Positions 48,781 to 58,241 of a DNA stretch of 64,000 bases are shown piece by piece. The DNA is from PALSA-505 sp036502085. GTDB taxonomy: Bacteria > Actinomycetota > Actinomycetes > Streptosporangiales > Streptosporangiaceae. The notes beneath the pieces are model-generated. The model was not told the DNA's origin, did not search any database, and saw only the letters and a program-made list of their open reading frames with translations. The number at the start of each line of letters is the position of its first letter. Positions within the stretch are counted from its first letter, which is position 1. Location of the stretch: the NCBI GenBank assembly GCA_036502085.1, contig DASXZD010000043.1, positions 26,690 through 90,689 on the forward strand, in the 5' to 3' direction. The position numbers were made by a program, and so were the translations under genes.

Positions 48781-50739
48781 ATGTGCGATGACCACGCAGC
48801 GAATGGTGAGCCGGCCGGCCATCAGGAGGCCGGCCACGGGTCAGGGGTCTCCAGGCGGAACTTCATCCACGGCACGGCCGCGCTGGCCGCGGCCGGCACC
48901 CTGATCCGCGAAATGCCGCGGCGGCTGCCGCTGCGCTCGGCCGCCCGCCCGGTCGCCGCCGACGGCACGTCGGCCTACTCGATGGCCATGCACGTGCACT
49001 CATCCTTCAGCGAGCAGAGCGGCTCGATGGACGCCCAGCTCTACCAGGCGACCGCCAACTCCGTTGACGTGCTGTGGTGGACCGACCACGACGCCCGGAT
49101 GGACGGCATCGGCTACCGCCAGACCGTGCACTTCACCAGCCTGACCGGCGAGTCGGGCGGGCCGGGGGAGGGCAAGGCGTGGATCTGGAAGAAGGCCGAG
49201 AGCGGGCCGCTGTCCAGCGGATCCGGTGGCGGGATCGTCACCAACCCCTGCTCGCCGACCGACCCGGTGGCCGGCGGCAGCATGCACCTGACCGCCCAGA
49301 CCACCAGCAGCGGGCTGGCGAAGTTTGGCTACTACGCCAACTGCCACCCGGGCGGCTGGAACTACCGGGACAACCTGACCGGTCAGTCGCTGATCATCGA
49401 CGTGCAGCTGACCCCGGGCTGGACCAACGGCTACCTCGAGCTGCTGGTCGCCACCTCGTACCACGAGGCCTCGGCCGGCCGCCCGGCCGGCCTGTACAAC
49501 CTGTCGTACCAGTTCGTGCCGTCCGGGACGGCGGGCGGCGTCGCCCAGGGCAATACCGGCGTGATCACGATCCCGGTAGCGCCGGGGATCGGCGACGCCG
49601 CCTGGGTCACCGTGACCGTGACTCCGTCCAATGACATCGCCGCGCTCTGGCCGGACCTGGACTACCGCGACTTCGGGCTGTTCGGGCTGACGCTCAGCGC
49701 GGCCAGCACCGGCGACCTCGTCGACGGGCACTTCGACTACCTGAGATTCGACCGCACGATCAGCGGCGAGGCCTTCCTGGACCAGCAGGAAGACATGGGG
49801 GGACGGCTGGCCCCGATGTACCCGAACGTCGTCCAGCAGCAGGGCCTGGAGGTGTCCTGGCTGCTGCCGCACCTCAACTGGTTCGGCCCCGGCGTGACCC
49901 TCCCCCAGTACGGCAACACCAAGCCCAAGGGCTACCGCGCGTTCCTGCAGAACACCACGGTCCCGCAGGTGCACGCGGCTGGCGGCCTGATGAGCTACAA
50001 CCACCCGTTCGGCAGCAGCACGGTCCCCCAGCTTTCGCGGTCGCAGCAGGACACGCTGCTGGCCCAGGTCGCGGCGCTGCTGCTGCCCAGCGGGCTGGCG
50101 CCGGCCGCGCTCGGCTGCGACCTGCTTGAGGTCGGCTACCAGGTACGCGCGGGCGTCGACCTCGCGCACCACGTCGCACTGTGGGACGTGATGTCGCGCA
50201 ACGCCGTGTTCCTGACCGGGAACGGGACCAACGACGATCACTACGGGGTGAACTGGCACAGCGGGTTCAACAACTGGTACAGCACGGCCTGGGCGGCGAG
50301 CACCGGGCAGCCGGACCTGCTGGCGGCGATGGCCGCGGGCCGGCTCTGGTGCGGCTCGCTGTCGCTGTTCCGCGGCACGCTGGATCTGCTGGTGGACGGT
50401 TCCTGCCCGATGGGCTCAGCCAGCGTCTCCTCGCAGACCTCCCGGCAGCTCGCGGTGATCGCCACCGGCCTACCCAAGAACGGGTCGGTGCAGGTCCTGC
50501 AGGGCGCGGTCGACTACGCGGGCAGCTCGGGCCTGTCGTCCAACGCCCAGGTGATCGCCAGCTACCCGGCGACCAGCTTCGCCGGCGGCTCGGTCACGAT
50601 GCCGGTCAGCACCAGCGCGGACAGCTTCGTCCGCACCCAGGTGCTCACCTCCTCCGGCCAGGTCGTCGGCCTGTCCAACCCGGTCTGGCTGTTCCAGAAC
50701 ACGCCGCCCAACGGAATCCCCGTCCCCCGCCAGGCCTGA
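48781..50739 (+). CDS. Tat-exported PHP-type metallo-phosphoesterase with inserted beta domain
   Basis: This 652-residue protein has a twin-arginine signal (SRRNFIHGTAALAAAGTLI, about residues 24-42). PHP-like metal motifs are MHVHSSFSE, WWTDHDARMDG, YNHPFGSS and GNGTNDDHYG. A beta-rich region of about 230 residues (roughly 125-350, including TAQTTSSGLAKFGYYANCH and DFGLFGLTLSAAS) separates the second and third motifs. A C-terminal beta domain follows. It is probably an extracellular phosphoesterase. Close relatives and substrate are not known to me. The ATG follows GGAGAGG. Confidence 0.75.
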   Translation: MCDDHAANGEPAGHQEAGHGSGVSRRNFIHGTAALAAAGTLIREMPRRLPLRSAARPVAADGTSAYSMAMHVHSSFSEQSGSMDAQLYQATANSVDVLWWTDHDARMDGIGYRQTVHFTSLTGESGGPGEGKAWIWKKAESGPLSSGSGGGIVTNPCSPTDPVAGGSMHLTAQTTSSGLAKFGYYANCHPGGWNYRDNLTGQSLIIDVQLTPGWTNGYLELLVATSYHEASAGRPAGLYNLSYQFVPSGTAGGVAQGNTGVITIPVAPGIGDAAWVTVTVTPSNDIAALWPDLDYRDFGLFGLTLSAASTGDLVDGHFDYLRFDRTISGEAFLDQQEDMGGRLAPMYPNVVQQQGLEVSWLLPHLNWFGPGVTLPQYGNTKPKGYRAFLQNTTVPQVHAAGGLMSYNHPFGSSTVPQLSRSQQDTLLAQVAALLLPSGLAPAALGCDLLEVGYQVRAGVDLAHHVALWDVMSRNAVFLTGNGTNDDHYGVNWHSGFNNWYSTAWAASTGQPDLLAAMAAGRLWCGSLSLFRGTLDLLVDGSCPMGSASVSSQTSRQLAVIATGLPKNGSVQVLQGAVDYAGSSGLSSNAQVIASYPATSFAGGSVTMPVSTSADSFVRTQVLTSSGQVVGLSNPVWLFQNTPPNGIPVPRQA

Positions 50740-50794
50740 GCCCTCAGGGCCGCCGGCCGGGGCGTCGCCGACCGGGCCGTGTCAGGATGCTCTG

Positions 50795-52237
50795 GTGGCT
50801 GCTCCCCGGGTTGATCTCGTTGTCCGCGGCGGAACGATCGTCACCCCCGGCCATCGCGAGGTCGCCGACGTCGGGGTGCGCGACGGCCGGATAGCCCAGA
50901 TCGGCGGGGCCATGACCGGGCCGGACGAGATCGACGCCAGCGGCCTGCTCGTGCTGCCCGGCGGCATTGACGGGCATGTGCACCTGGTCTGCGCCGCGAT
51001 GGCCGCGCAGGCCGCGACGGCTTACCCGGACGAGCTGATCTGGGTGGACGACTTCTGGAGCGGGTCGCGGGCCGCCCTCGCCGGGGGCATCACGACCGTC
51101 GGCAACATGACGTTCGCGCTGCCCGGCGAGTCCATGGCCGCGGCGATCGCGCGGGACATGGCCGGGGCCAGCGCCGAGGCGGCGGCGGACTGGTTCCTGC
51201 ATCCCGTGCTCACCGGCCTCGGGGCCGGCGCAGCCGCCGCCGAGGCCGCCAGCCTCGTGCGCGACGGGCACGCCAGCATCAAGGTGTTCCTGTCCGACCC
51301 GGAGCACGCGGCGGGAACGCCTGGCCTGGCCGAGGTCATCGCGGCGGCCGGCCGCGCCGGGGCGCTGACGCTGCTGCACTGCGAGGACGCCGCGATGCTC
51401 ACCCAGGCCGGCCAGGAGCTGATCGACTCCGGCCGCGGCGCGGTGCGCCACTTCCCCGACGCGCGGCCAGTCAGCGCGGAGGTCGAGGCCGTCGAGGCGG
51501 CCATCGGCCTGGCCCGCCTGACCGGCGCGCCCGTCTACATCGTGCACCTGTCTAGCGCCGCCGCCCTCGACCGGTGCCGCCGGGCTCGGGCCGCCGGCCT
51601 GCCCGTCTACGTGGAGACCAGGCCGCTGTACCTGCACCTGACCAAGGAGCGCTTCGCCGAGCCCGACGCGGCCAAATACGTCGGCGCCCCGCCGCTGCGC
51701 GACCAGGCCGACCGGGACGCGCTCTGGCGCGGGCTGGCCGACGGCGACGTGGATACCGTCTGCAGCGATCACGCGCCCTGGACGCTGGCGGCCAAGCTCG
51801 ACCCCGTCCTCGACGTGACGACGGCCCGCCAGGGCGTCGCCGACCTTGAGACGCTGATGCCGATGCTGTACTCCGAAGGGGTCGCGCAAGGCCGCATCTC
51901 GCTCGACAGGTTCGTGGAGCTGACCTCGGCCAACGCCGCCCGGCTGTTTGGCCTGCACCCGCGCAAGGGGACGATCGAGGTCGGCGCCGACGCCGACCTC
52001 GCGCTGTGGGATCCGGGCCAGCGCCGGGTCATCGACGGGTCGGCCATGCAGTCACGCTCCGGTTACTCGGTGTATGACGGCTGGATCGTGCAGGGCTGGC
52101 CCCGGTTCGTGCTGTGCCGCGGTCAGCTCGTGCTGGCCGACGGCAGCCTCGCCGTCCAGCCCGGACAGGGACGGTGGCAGCGACGGGGTTCGCCCATTCC
52201 GCCAGGGAAGATCGAGATATCCTCGGGAGTACCGTGA
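50795..52237 (+). CDS. Cyclic amidohydrolase (dihydroorotase/hydantoinase-like)
   Basis: This 480-residue amidohydrolase has LPGGIDGHVHL (metal HxH), a carboxylated-lysine candidate in SIKVFLSD, LLHCEDAA, YIVHLSSA and CSDHAPW (catalytic Asp). Other features are ETRPLYLHLTKERFAEPDAA and a C-terminal KGTIEVGADADLALWDP. This fits the dihydropyrimidinase/allantoinase/D-hydantoinase class. The exact substrate is open. It starts at GTG 50795. Its stop overlaps the kynA GTG, so the two are coupled. Confidence 0.9.
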   Translation: MAAPRVDLVVRGGTIVTPGHREVADVGVRDGRIAQIGGAMTGPDEIDASGLLVLPGGIDGHVHLVCAAMAAQAATAYPDELIWVDDFWSGSRAALAGGITTVGNMTFALPGESMAAAIARDMAGASAEAAADWFLHPVLTGLGAGAAAAEAASLVRDGHASIKVFLSDPEHAAGTPGLAEVIAAAGRAGALTLLHCEDAAMLTQAGQELIDSGRGAVRHFPDARPVSAEVEAVEAAIGLARLTGAPVYIVHLSSAAALDRCRRARAAGLPVYVETRPLYLHLTKERFAEPDAAKYVGAPPLRDQADRDALWRGLADGDVDTVCSDHAPWTLAAKLDPVLDVTTARQGVADLETLMPMLYSEGVAQGRISLDRFVELTSANAARLFGLHPRKGTIEVGADADLALWDPGQRRVIDGSAMQSRSGYSVYDGWIVQGWPRFVLCRGQLVLADGSLAVQPGQGRWQRRGSPIPPGKIEISSGVP

Positions 52238-53061
52238 CGTCACCACAACGGCGTGGTGTAGCCGAGCCTGATCCTGCCCGCGGCCGAAGCTTCGGCGAAG
52301 AGGGCGGGCGGCTAACCTACGGCACCTACCTGCGCCTACCCCAGCTGCTGGATCAGCAGATCCCGCAGGCCGAGCCGCCTGCCCACGATGAGCTGCTGTT
52401 CATCACCGTGCACCAGGTGTACGAGCTGTGGTTCAAGCAGTTGCTCTACGAGGTGGAAACGGCCAGGGACGAGATGCTGGCCGGCCGGCCCTGGCAGGCC
52501 CGGCACCTGCTCCGCCGGGTGCACGCGATCGAGCGGCTGCTGGTCGCGCAGGTCGAGATCATCGAGACAATGACGCCGCAGGACTTCCTCGCCTTCCGGG
52601 CCACCCTCGCTCCGGCCAGCGGCTTCCAGTCGGCCCAGTTCCGCGAGCTGGAGTTCCTGTCCGGCCTCAAGGACGAGCGGTTCCTGGCCCGATTCCGCTC
52701 TCTGACCGATGCGGAGAGGCAGCGGCTCAACCGGCGTCTTGCCGAGCCGTCACTCTGGGACGGGTATGTGGGCTTGCTCACCGAGCGCGGCCTGGCGGCC
52801 GGCGACGATGCGCAGCTGGTCGCCTCGCTCGTCAGCATCGCCAAAAGCCGGGCCGAGCACGATGACCTGTGGCAGCTCGCCGAGGATCTGCTCACCCACG
52901 ATGAACTCGCCGGGGTATGGCGGTCGCGGCACGTGGCGATGGTGGAGCGCCAGATCGGCACGAAATCGGGCACCGGCGGCTCGACCGGCGCGCCTTACCT
53001 GCGGCGACGGCTGGACCTGCACTATTACCCGTTGCTGTGGGAACTACGTGACCAGCTGTAA
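52234..53061 (+). CDS. kynA: Tryptophan 2,3-dioxygenase
   Basis: This 275-residue haem enzyme has LTYGTYLRLPQLLDQQ, the distal histidine and substrate region LLFITVHQVYELWFKQLLYE, FLAFRATLAPASGFQSAQFR and the proximal histidine in KSGTGGSTGAPYL. The start overlaps the amidohydrolase stop (GTGA). It opens the indole ring of tryptophan to N-formylkynurenine. Kynureninase and formamidase genes are not present here. Confidence 0.95.
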   Translation: MTSPQRRGVAEPDPARGRSFGEEGGRLTYGTYLRLPQLLDQQIPQAEPPAHDELLFITVHQVYELWFKQLLYEVETARDEMLAGRPWQARHLLRRVHAIERLLVAQVEIIETMTPQDFLAFRATLAPASGFQSAQFRELEFLSGLKDERFLARFRSLTDAERQRLNRRLAEPSLWDGYVGLLTERGLAAGDDAQLVASLVSIAKSRAEHDDLWQLAEDLLTHDELAGVWRSRHVAMVERQIGTKSGTGGSTGAPYLRRRLDLHYYPLLWELRDQL

Positions 53062-53117
53062 TGGACGATCCGGCCCGGGGCCTGAGGCCGGCTCTACCAA
53101 GGCAAAGGGAGCAGGCG

Positions 53118-56100
53118 GTGGAACCCATTTTTCCGAACGGTGACGATCAGAAGGCTCCGCTCCTAGCCGCCGCGGCGCGGTGCGGATCCGATGTGCTCCG
53201 GGCGGAAGCGCCTGGAGTCGGCGACCCGCTGGGTTATCTGAGTGCCTACTACCGGCACGTCGCCGCCGAGGACCTGATCGCGGTGGGACCGGACCGGGCG
53301 GCCGCGGTGGCGGTCGAGCACGCCCGGCTCGGCGCGCACCGGCCGCAGGGCCGCGCCCTGGTCAGCGTCCGCTTCCCCGCCGAGGGCGACACCGGGACCA
53401 GCGCCGGGGCCGGCGACGACCCGGCCGCCGCCTTCGACCCTGACCGCGCAGTGGTCGACATCGTCACCGACGACATGCCGTTCCTCGTCGACTCCGTGAC
53501 GATGGGACTGCGCACGCTAGACCTGGACGTCAGCCTGATCGTGCACCCGCAGCTGCGGGTGCGCAGGGACGTCGCCGGCGGGCTGCGCGACGTGCTCGGG
53601 CCGGTGGACCAGTGCGCCGAGCCGGCCGGCGAGCTCTGCGAGTCCTGGACGCACTTCGAGATGGCCAAGCCGGCCAGCGACGTCGCCGCGGACCAGATCC
53701 AGGCGCTGCTGCTGCGGATCCTGGACGACGTGCGGGTCTCGGTGGAAGACCAGCTGCGGATGCAGACCGCCGCGGTCAGCCTGGCCACCCGGCTGGTCGC
53801 CGAATCGACGGCCGCCCCGCCGCCGCCCGGTGCGGACATCGACGACGAAGAGGCCGCGGCGCTGCTTAGCTGGCTGGCCGATGGTCACTTCACCTTCCTC
53901 GGCTACCGCCAGTACGACCTGGTGGAGGGGCCGGCCGGCACGGCGCTGCGGGCGGTGCCCGGCACCGGGCTCGGCATCCTGCGGCACGACCGGCCCGGGT
54001 CGGACTCGTTCGCAGCGCTGCCGCCCGAGGTGCGGGCCAAGGCCAGGGAACCGATCAGGATGGTGCTCACCAAGGCGAACTCCCGCTCCACCGTGCACCG
54101 GTCGCACTACCTCGACTACGTGGCGGTGAAGAAGTTCGACGACGGCGGCGAGGTGATCGGCGAATTCCGCTTCCTCGGGCTGTACACGCACGTCGCCTAC
54201 ACCGAGAGCATCAACCACATCCCCGTGCTGCGCCGCAAGCTGGTCGCCGTGCTCGAGTCGGCCGGCCTGGCCGCCGACAGCCACGACGGCAAGGACCTGG
54301 CCGAGATCCTCGAGGAGTACCCGCGCGAGGAGCTGTTCCAGACCCCGGTGGCCGGGCTGACCCCGATCGCGCTCGGCGTGCTGCGCCTGCGCGAGCGCAG
54401 GCAGACCCGGCTGTTCATGCGCAAGGACCCGTACGGCCGGTACATGTCCTGCCTGGTGTACCTGCCCAGGGACCGGTACAACACCAAGGTCAGGCTGCGC
54501 ACCCAGGACATCCTGCGGACCGCGCTGCACGGGGTCACCGCGGACTACAGCGCGCTGATCGGCGAGTCGGTGCTGGCCCGGCTGCAGGTGACGGTCCGCG
54601 GCGAGCGCGGCAAGCCGCTGCCCGACGTGGACGCGGCCGAGCTCGAGCGGCGGCTCGCGGCGGCGGTCCGGTCCTGGGACGACGACCTGCTGGAGGAGGC
54701 TGCCCGCAGCCTCGGCGGCGGGCCCGCGCGGTCCCTCATCGCCGCCTTCGGCGAGGCGATACCCGAGACCTACAAGGCGGACGTGCCCGCCGCCACCGCA
54801 GTCGCTGACCTGGGCCGGATCACCGCGCTGCGCGACGCGGGCGAGGACGTGGCCGTCGAGCTCTACGAGGCGACCGCGCTGACCGGCGACCCGGCCGGGA
54901 CCGCGGCCGGCCCGGTGTCCCAGCCCGTCCTGCAGCCGAAGACCTGGCGGCTGAAGATCTACCGGGCGCAGTCGCCGATCACGCTGTCCGATGTGCTGCC
55001 CCAGCTGCAGCACATGGGCGTCGAAGTGGTGGACGAGCACCCGTACGAATTCGTGCCGAAGGCGCAGCCCGGACTGGCATCGGAGACCCAGGGCGCTGCG
55101 CCGTTCTGGATCTACGACTTTGGCCTGCGCTGGTCCGGCGCGGGCGGGACAGGCGGTCAGGACGGCGCCGTGGCCAGCCGGCCGGGGCCGGTGAAGAAGC
55201 TGTTCGAGGAGGCCCTGCTCGCGATGTGGGGCGGGCAGATCGAGGATGACGGCTTCAACCAGCTCGTGCTGGCCGCCCAGCTGAGCTGGCGCCAGGTCGT
55301 CGTGCTGCGCTGCTACGCCAAGTACCTGCGGCAGGCCGGGACCACGTTCAGCCAGGACTACATCCAGCGGGTGCTGCGGTCGAACGTCACGGTGACCAGG
55401 CGGCTGATCCGCCTGTTCGAGTCCCGGTTCGATCCGGAGCGCAGCGGTGGCGAGGCCGAGCGGAGCGAGGCGATCGGCGAGGAGATCCGCGGTGAGCTTG
55501 ACGAGGTGGCCAGCCTCGACCAGGACCGCATCCTCCGCTCCTACCTGTCGCTGATCGATACGACGCTGCGGACCAACTACTACCAGCAGCGCGACTCCGT
55601 CCGCGCGCCCTATCTGGTGATCAAGCTGGACCCGAGCGGCGTGCCCGACCTGCCGGCCCCCAGGCCGCTGTTCGAGGTGTTCGTGTACTCGCCCCGCCTG
55701 GAGGCGGTGCACCTGCGGTTCGGCCAGGTGGCCAGGGGCGGGCTGCGCTGGTCCGACCGGCAGGAGGACTTCCGCACCGAGGTGCTCGGCCTGGCCAAGG
55801 CGCAGGAGGTGAAGAACTCGGTCATCGTGCCGTCCGGCGCCAAGGGCGCGTTCGTCTGCAAGCAGCTGCCCGATCCCGCCGACCGGGCCGCCTACGCCGA
55901 GGAAGGCCTGGCCTGCTACCGGATGTTCATCAGCGCCATGCTGGACATCACCGACAACGCCGGCGGCGACCGGGTGGTGCCGCCGCGGGGCGTGGTCCGG
56001 CACGACGGCGATGACCCGTACCTGGTGGTGGCCGCGGACAAGGGCACCGCGACGTTCTCCGACGTGGCCAACGAGATCGCCGGCCGGTACGGCTTCTGGC

Positions 56101-58148
56101 TGGGCGACGCGTTCGCCTCCGGCGGCTCGCACGGGTACGACCACAAGAAGATGGGGATCACCGCGCGCGGCGCGTGGGAGTCGGTCCGGTATCACTTCCG
56201 CACCCGGGGCCTGAATGTGGACACCGATGAGTTCACCGTCGCCGGGATCGGCGACATGTCGGGCGACGTGTTCGGCAACGGGATGCTGCTGTCGGCGCAC
56301 ATCAGGCTGGTGGCCGCGTTCGACCACCGGCACATCTTCCTCGACCCGGAACCCGACGCCGCGGCCAGCCTGGCCGAGCGGCAGCGGATGTTCGCCCTGC
56401 CCCGGTCCAGCTGGGCCGACTACGACACCTCGCTGATCTCGGCGGGCGGCGGCGTCTGGCCGCGCTCGGCCAAGTCGGTGCCGGTATCGCCGCAGGTCCG
56501 GGCGGCGCTCGGCATCTCCGGCAGCCCGGTCGCGCTGACCCCGGGCCAGCTGATCTCGGCCATCCTGGCCGCGCCGGTCGACCTGCTGTGGAACGGCGGG
56601 ATCGGCACCTATGTCAAGGCCACGCTGGAGACCCACGCCGACGCGGGCGACCGGTCGAACGACGGGATCAGGATCGACGCCGCCCAGCTGCGCGCCCGGG
56701 TGGTCGGCGAGGGCGGCAACCTGGGGCTGACCCAGGCGGCCAGGATCGAGTTCGCCCGGGCCGGCGGCCTGATCAACACCGACTTCATCGACAACTCGGC
56801 CGGGGTGGACACCTCGGACCACGAGGTCAACATCAAGATCCTGCTGGACCGGGTGGTCAGGGACGGGCAGCTGACGATGCCGCAGCGCGACTCGCTGCTG
56901 CACGAGATGACCGACGAGGTGGCCGCGCTGGTGCTGCGGCACAACGTCAGCCAGAACGTGGTGCTCGCCGCCGCCCGCGCGCAGGCCGACTCGATGCTGC
57001 ACGTGCACGCCCGCTACCTGCGCAAGCTGGAGCGGGACCGCAAGCTGCGGCGCAGGCTCGAGGGGCTCCCCAACGACCGGGAGATCGCCGAGCGGCGCGC
57101 GGCCGGGCTGGGCCTGACCGGCCCCGAGTTCGCCGTGCTGCTCGCCCGCACCAAGATCGACGCGGCCAGGGAGGTGCTCGACTCCAAGCTGCCCGACGAC
57201 GACTACCTGCACGGCGCGCTGGTCAAGTACTTCCCCGAGCCGCTGCGCAAGGGCTACGAGCCCCTGATGACCACCCACGCGCTGCGCCGCGAGCTCATCA
57301 CCACGATCGTCGTCAACGACATGATTGACCAGTCCGGCATCACGTTCTGGTTCCGGCTGAACGAGGAGACCGGCGCCTCGGGCCCGGACATCACCCGGGC
57401 CTGGCTGGTGGCCAGGGACGTCTTCGAGATGCCCACGTTCTGGCAGGCCGTCCAGGACCTGGACGGCTCGGTGGACGTGAACGCCCAGATCTCGCTGCTG
57501 CTCGAGGGCCGCAAGCTCACCGAGCGGGCCGCCCGCTGGCTGCTGCACAACCGGCGCTCGCCGTTCGGCATCCAGGACACCATCGACTTCTTCGGCCGCG
57601 GCGTGCAGGCCGTCGGCTCCGGCCTGCCCAAGCTGCTCACCGGCACGGACATGTCCGGGTTCGAGGAACGGCGGGAGGGCTACCTGGCCAACGGGGTGCC
57701 CGACGAGCTGGCGGGCAGGGTGGCGGCGATGGTGCCCGCCTACTCGGCCTTCGACATCGTGGAGATCGCGGCGCGCACCAAGCGGGCGGTCGAAGAAACC
57801 GCCGAGGTTTACTTCGACCTGGCCGACCAGCTGCTGATCACCAGGCTGCGCGACCGGATCACCGCGCTGCCGCGCGATGACCGGTGGAACACCGCGGCCC
57901 GATCGGCGCTGCGCGATGACCTGTACGCCGCGCATGCCGCGCTGGCCGGGGACGTGCTGCAGTTCACCGGCGGCGGCACCCCGGAGGAGCGGCTGGCCGG
58001 CTGGGCGCAGCTCAACGAGGCCGCGGTGGGCAGGGCCACCCAGACGCTCACCGAAATCTGGGAGAGCGACTCGTTCACCGTGGCCACGCTGTCGGTGGCC
58101 GTGCGGGCCATCCGGGCCCTGGTGACGGGGATCACGCTGCCCGAATAA
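53118..58148 (+). CDS. gdhB: Large NAD-specific glutamate dehydrogenase
   Basis: This 1676-residue protein is of the 180-kDa NAD-GDH class. It has long N-terminal ACT-like regulatory domains (DDMPFLVDSVTMGLRTLDLD; WLADGHFTFLGYRQYDL) and the catalytic core GGLRWSDRQEDFRTEVLGLA then KAQEVKNSVIVPSGAKGAF. An NAD-binding region (VVGEGGNLGLTQAARIEFA) and a C-terminal helical domain follow. It deaminates glutamate to 2-oxoglutarate. GTG 53118 follows AAGGGAG; an ATG at 53061 overlapping the kynA stop would add 19 residues. With ddaH, rocD and pruA it completes arginine-to-TCA breakdown. Confidence 0.95.
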   Translation: MEPIFPNGDDQKAPLLAAAARCGSDVLRAEAPGVGDPLGYLSAYYRHVAAEDLIAVGPDRAAAVAVEHARLGAHRPQGRALVSVRFPAEGDTGTSAGAGDDPAAAFDPDRAVVDIVTDDMPFLVDSVTMGLRTLDLDVSLIVHPQLRVRRDVAGGLRDVLGPVDQCAEPAGELCESWTHFEMAKPASDVAADQIQALLLRILDDVRVSVEDQLRMQTAAVSLATRLVAESTAAPPPPGADIDDEEAAALLSWLADGHFTFLGYRQYDLVEGPAGTALRAVPGTGLGILRHDRPGSDSFAALPPEVRAKAREPIRMVLTKANSRSTVHRSHYLDYVAVKKFDDGGEVIGEFRFLGLYTHVAYTESINHIPVLRRKLVAVLESAGLAADSHDGKDLAEILEEYPREELFQTPVAGLTPIALGVLRLRERRQTRLFMRKDPYGRYMSCLVYLPRDRYNTKVRLRTQDILRTALHGVTADYSALIGESVLARLQVTVRGERGKPLPDVDAAELERRLAAAVRSWDDDLLEEAARSLGGGPARSLIAAFGEAIPETYKADVPAATAVADLGRITALRDAGEDVAVELYEATALTGDPAGTAAGPVSQPVLQPKTWRLKIYRAQSPITLSDVLPQLQHMGVEVVDEHPYEFVPKAQPGLASETQGAAPFWIYDFGLRWSGAGGTGGQDGAVASRPGPVKKLFEEALLAMWGGQIEDDGFNQLVLAAQLSWRQVVVLRCYAKYLRQAGTTFSQDYIQRVLRSNVTVTRRLIRLFESRFDPERSGGEAERSEAIGEEIRGELDEVASLDQDRILRSYLSLIDTTLRTNYYQQRDSVRAPYLVIKLDPSGVPDLPAPRPLFEVFVYSPRLEAVHLRFGQVARGGLRWSDRQEDFRTEVLGLAKAQEVKNSVIVPSGAKGAFVCKQLPDPADRAAYAEEGLACYRMFISAMLDITDNAGGDRVVPPRGVVRHDGDDPYLVVAADKGTATFSDVANEIAGRYGFWLGDAFASGGSHGYDHKKMGITARGAWESVRYHFRTRGLNVDTDEFTVAGIGDMSGDVFGNGMLLSAHIRLVAAFDHRHIFLDPEPDAAASLAERQRMFALPRSSWADYDTSLISAGGGVWPRSAKSVPVSPQVRAALGISGSPVALTPGQLISAILAAPVDLLWNGGIGTYVKATLETHADAGDRSNDGIRIDAAQLRARVVGEGGNLGLTQAARIEFARAGGLINTDFIDNSAGVDTSDHEVNIKILLDRVVRDGQLTMPQRDSLLHEMTDEVAALVLRHNVSQNVVLAAARAQADSMLHVHARYLRKLERDRKLRRRLEGLPNDREIAERRAAGLGLTGPEFAVLLARTKIDAAREVLDSKLPDDDYLHGALVKYFPEPLRKGYEPLMTTHALRRELITTIVVNDMIDQSGITFWFRLNEETGASGPDITRAWLVARDVFEMPTFWQAVQDLDGSVDVNAQISLLLEGRKLTERAARWLLHNRRSPFGIQDTIDFFGRGVQAVGSGLPKLLTGTDMSGFEERREGYLANGVPDELAGRVAAMVPAYSAFDIVEIAARTKRAVEETAEVYFDLADQLLITRLRDRITALPRDDRWNTAARSALRDDLYAAHAALAGDVLQFTGGGTPEERLAGWAQLNEAAVGRATQTLTEIWESDSFTVATLSVAVRAIRALVTGITLPE

Positions 58149-58241
58149 CCGGCCGGGCCCGCGCGAATGTAACCCAGAGTAGTCGTTACTTTGCGTGTTC
58201 ACGGGGCGCGCGAGCCCCCGCGCTCGCGTACGCTTGGGCCC

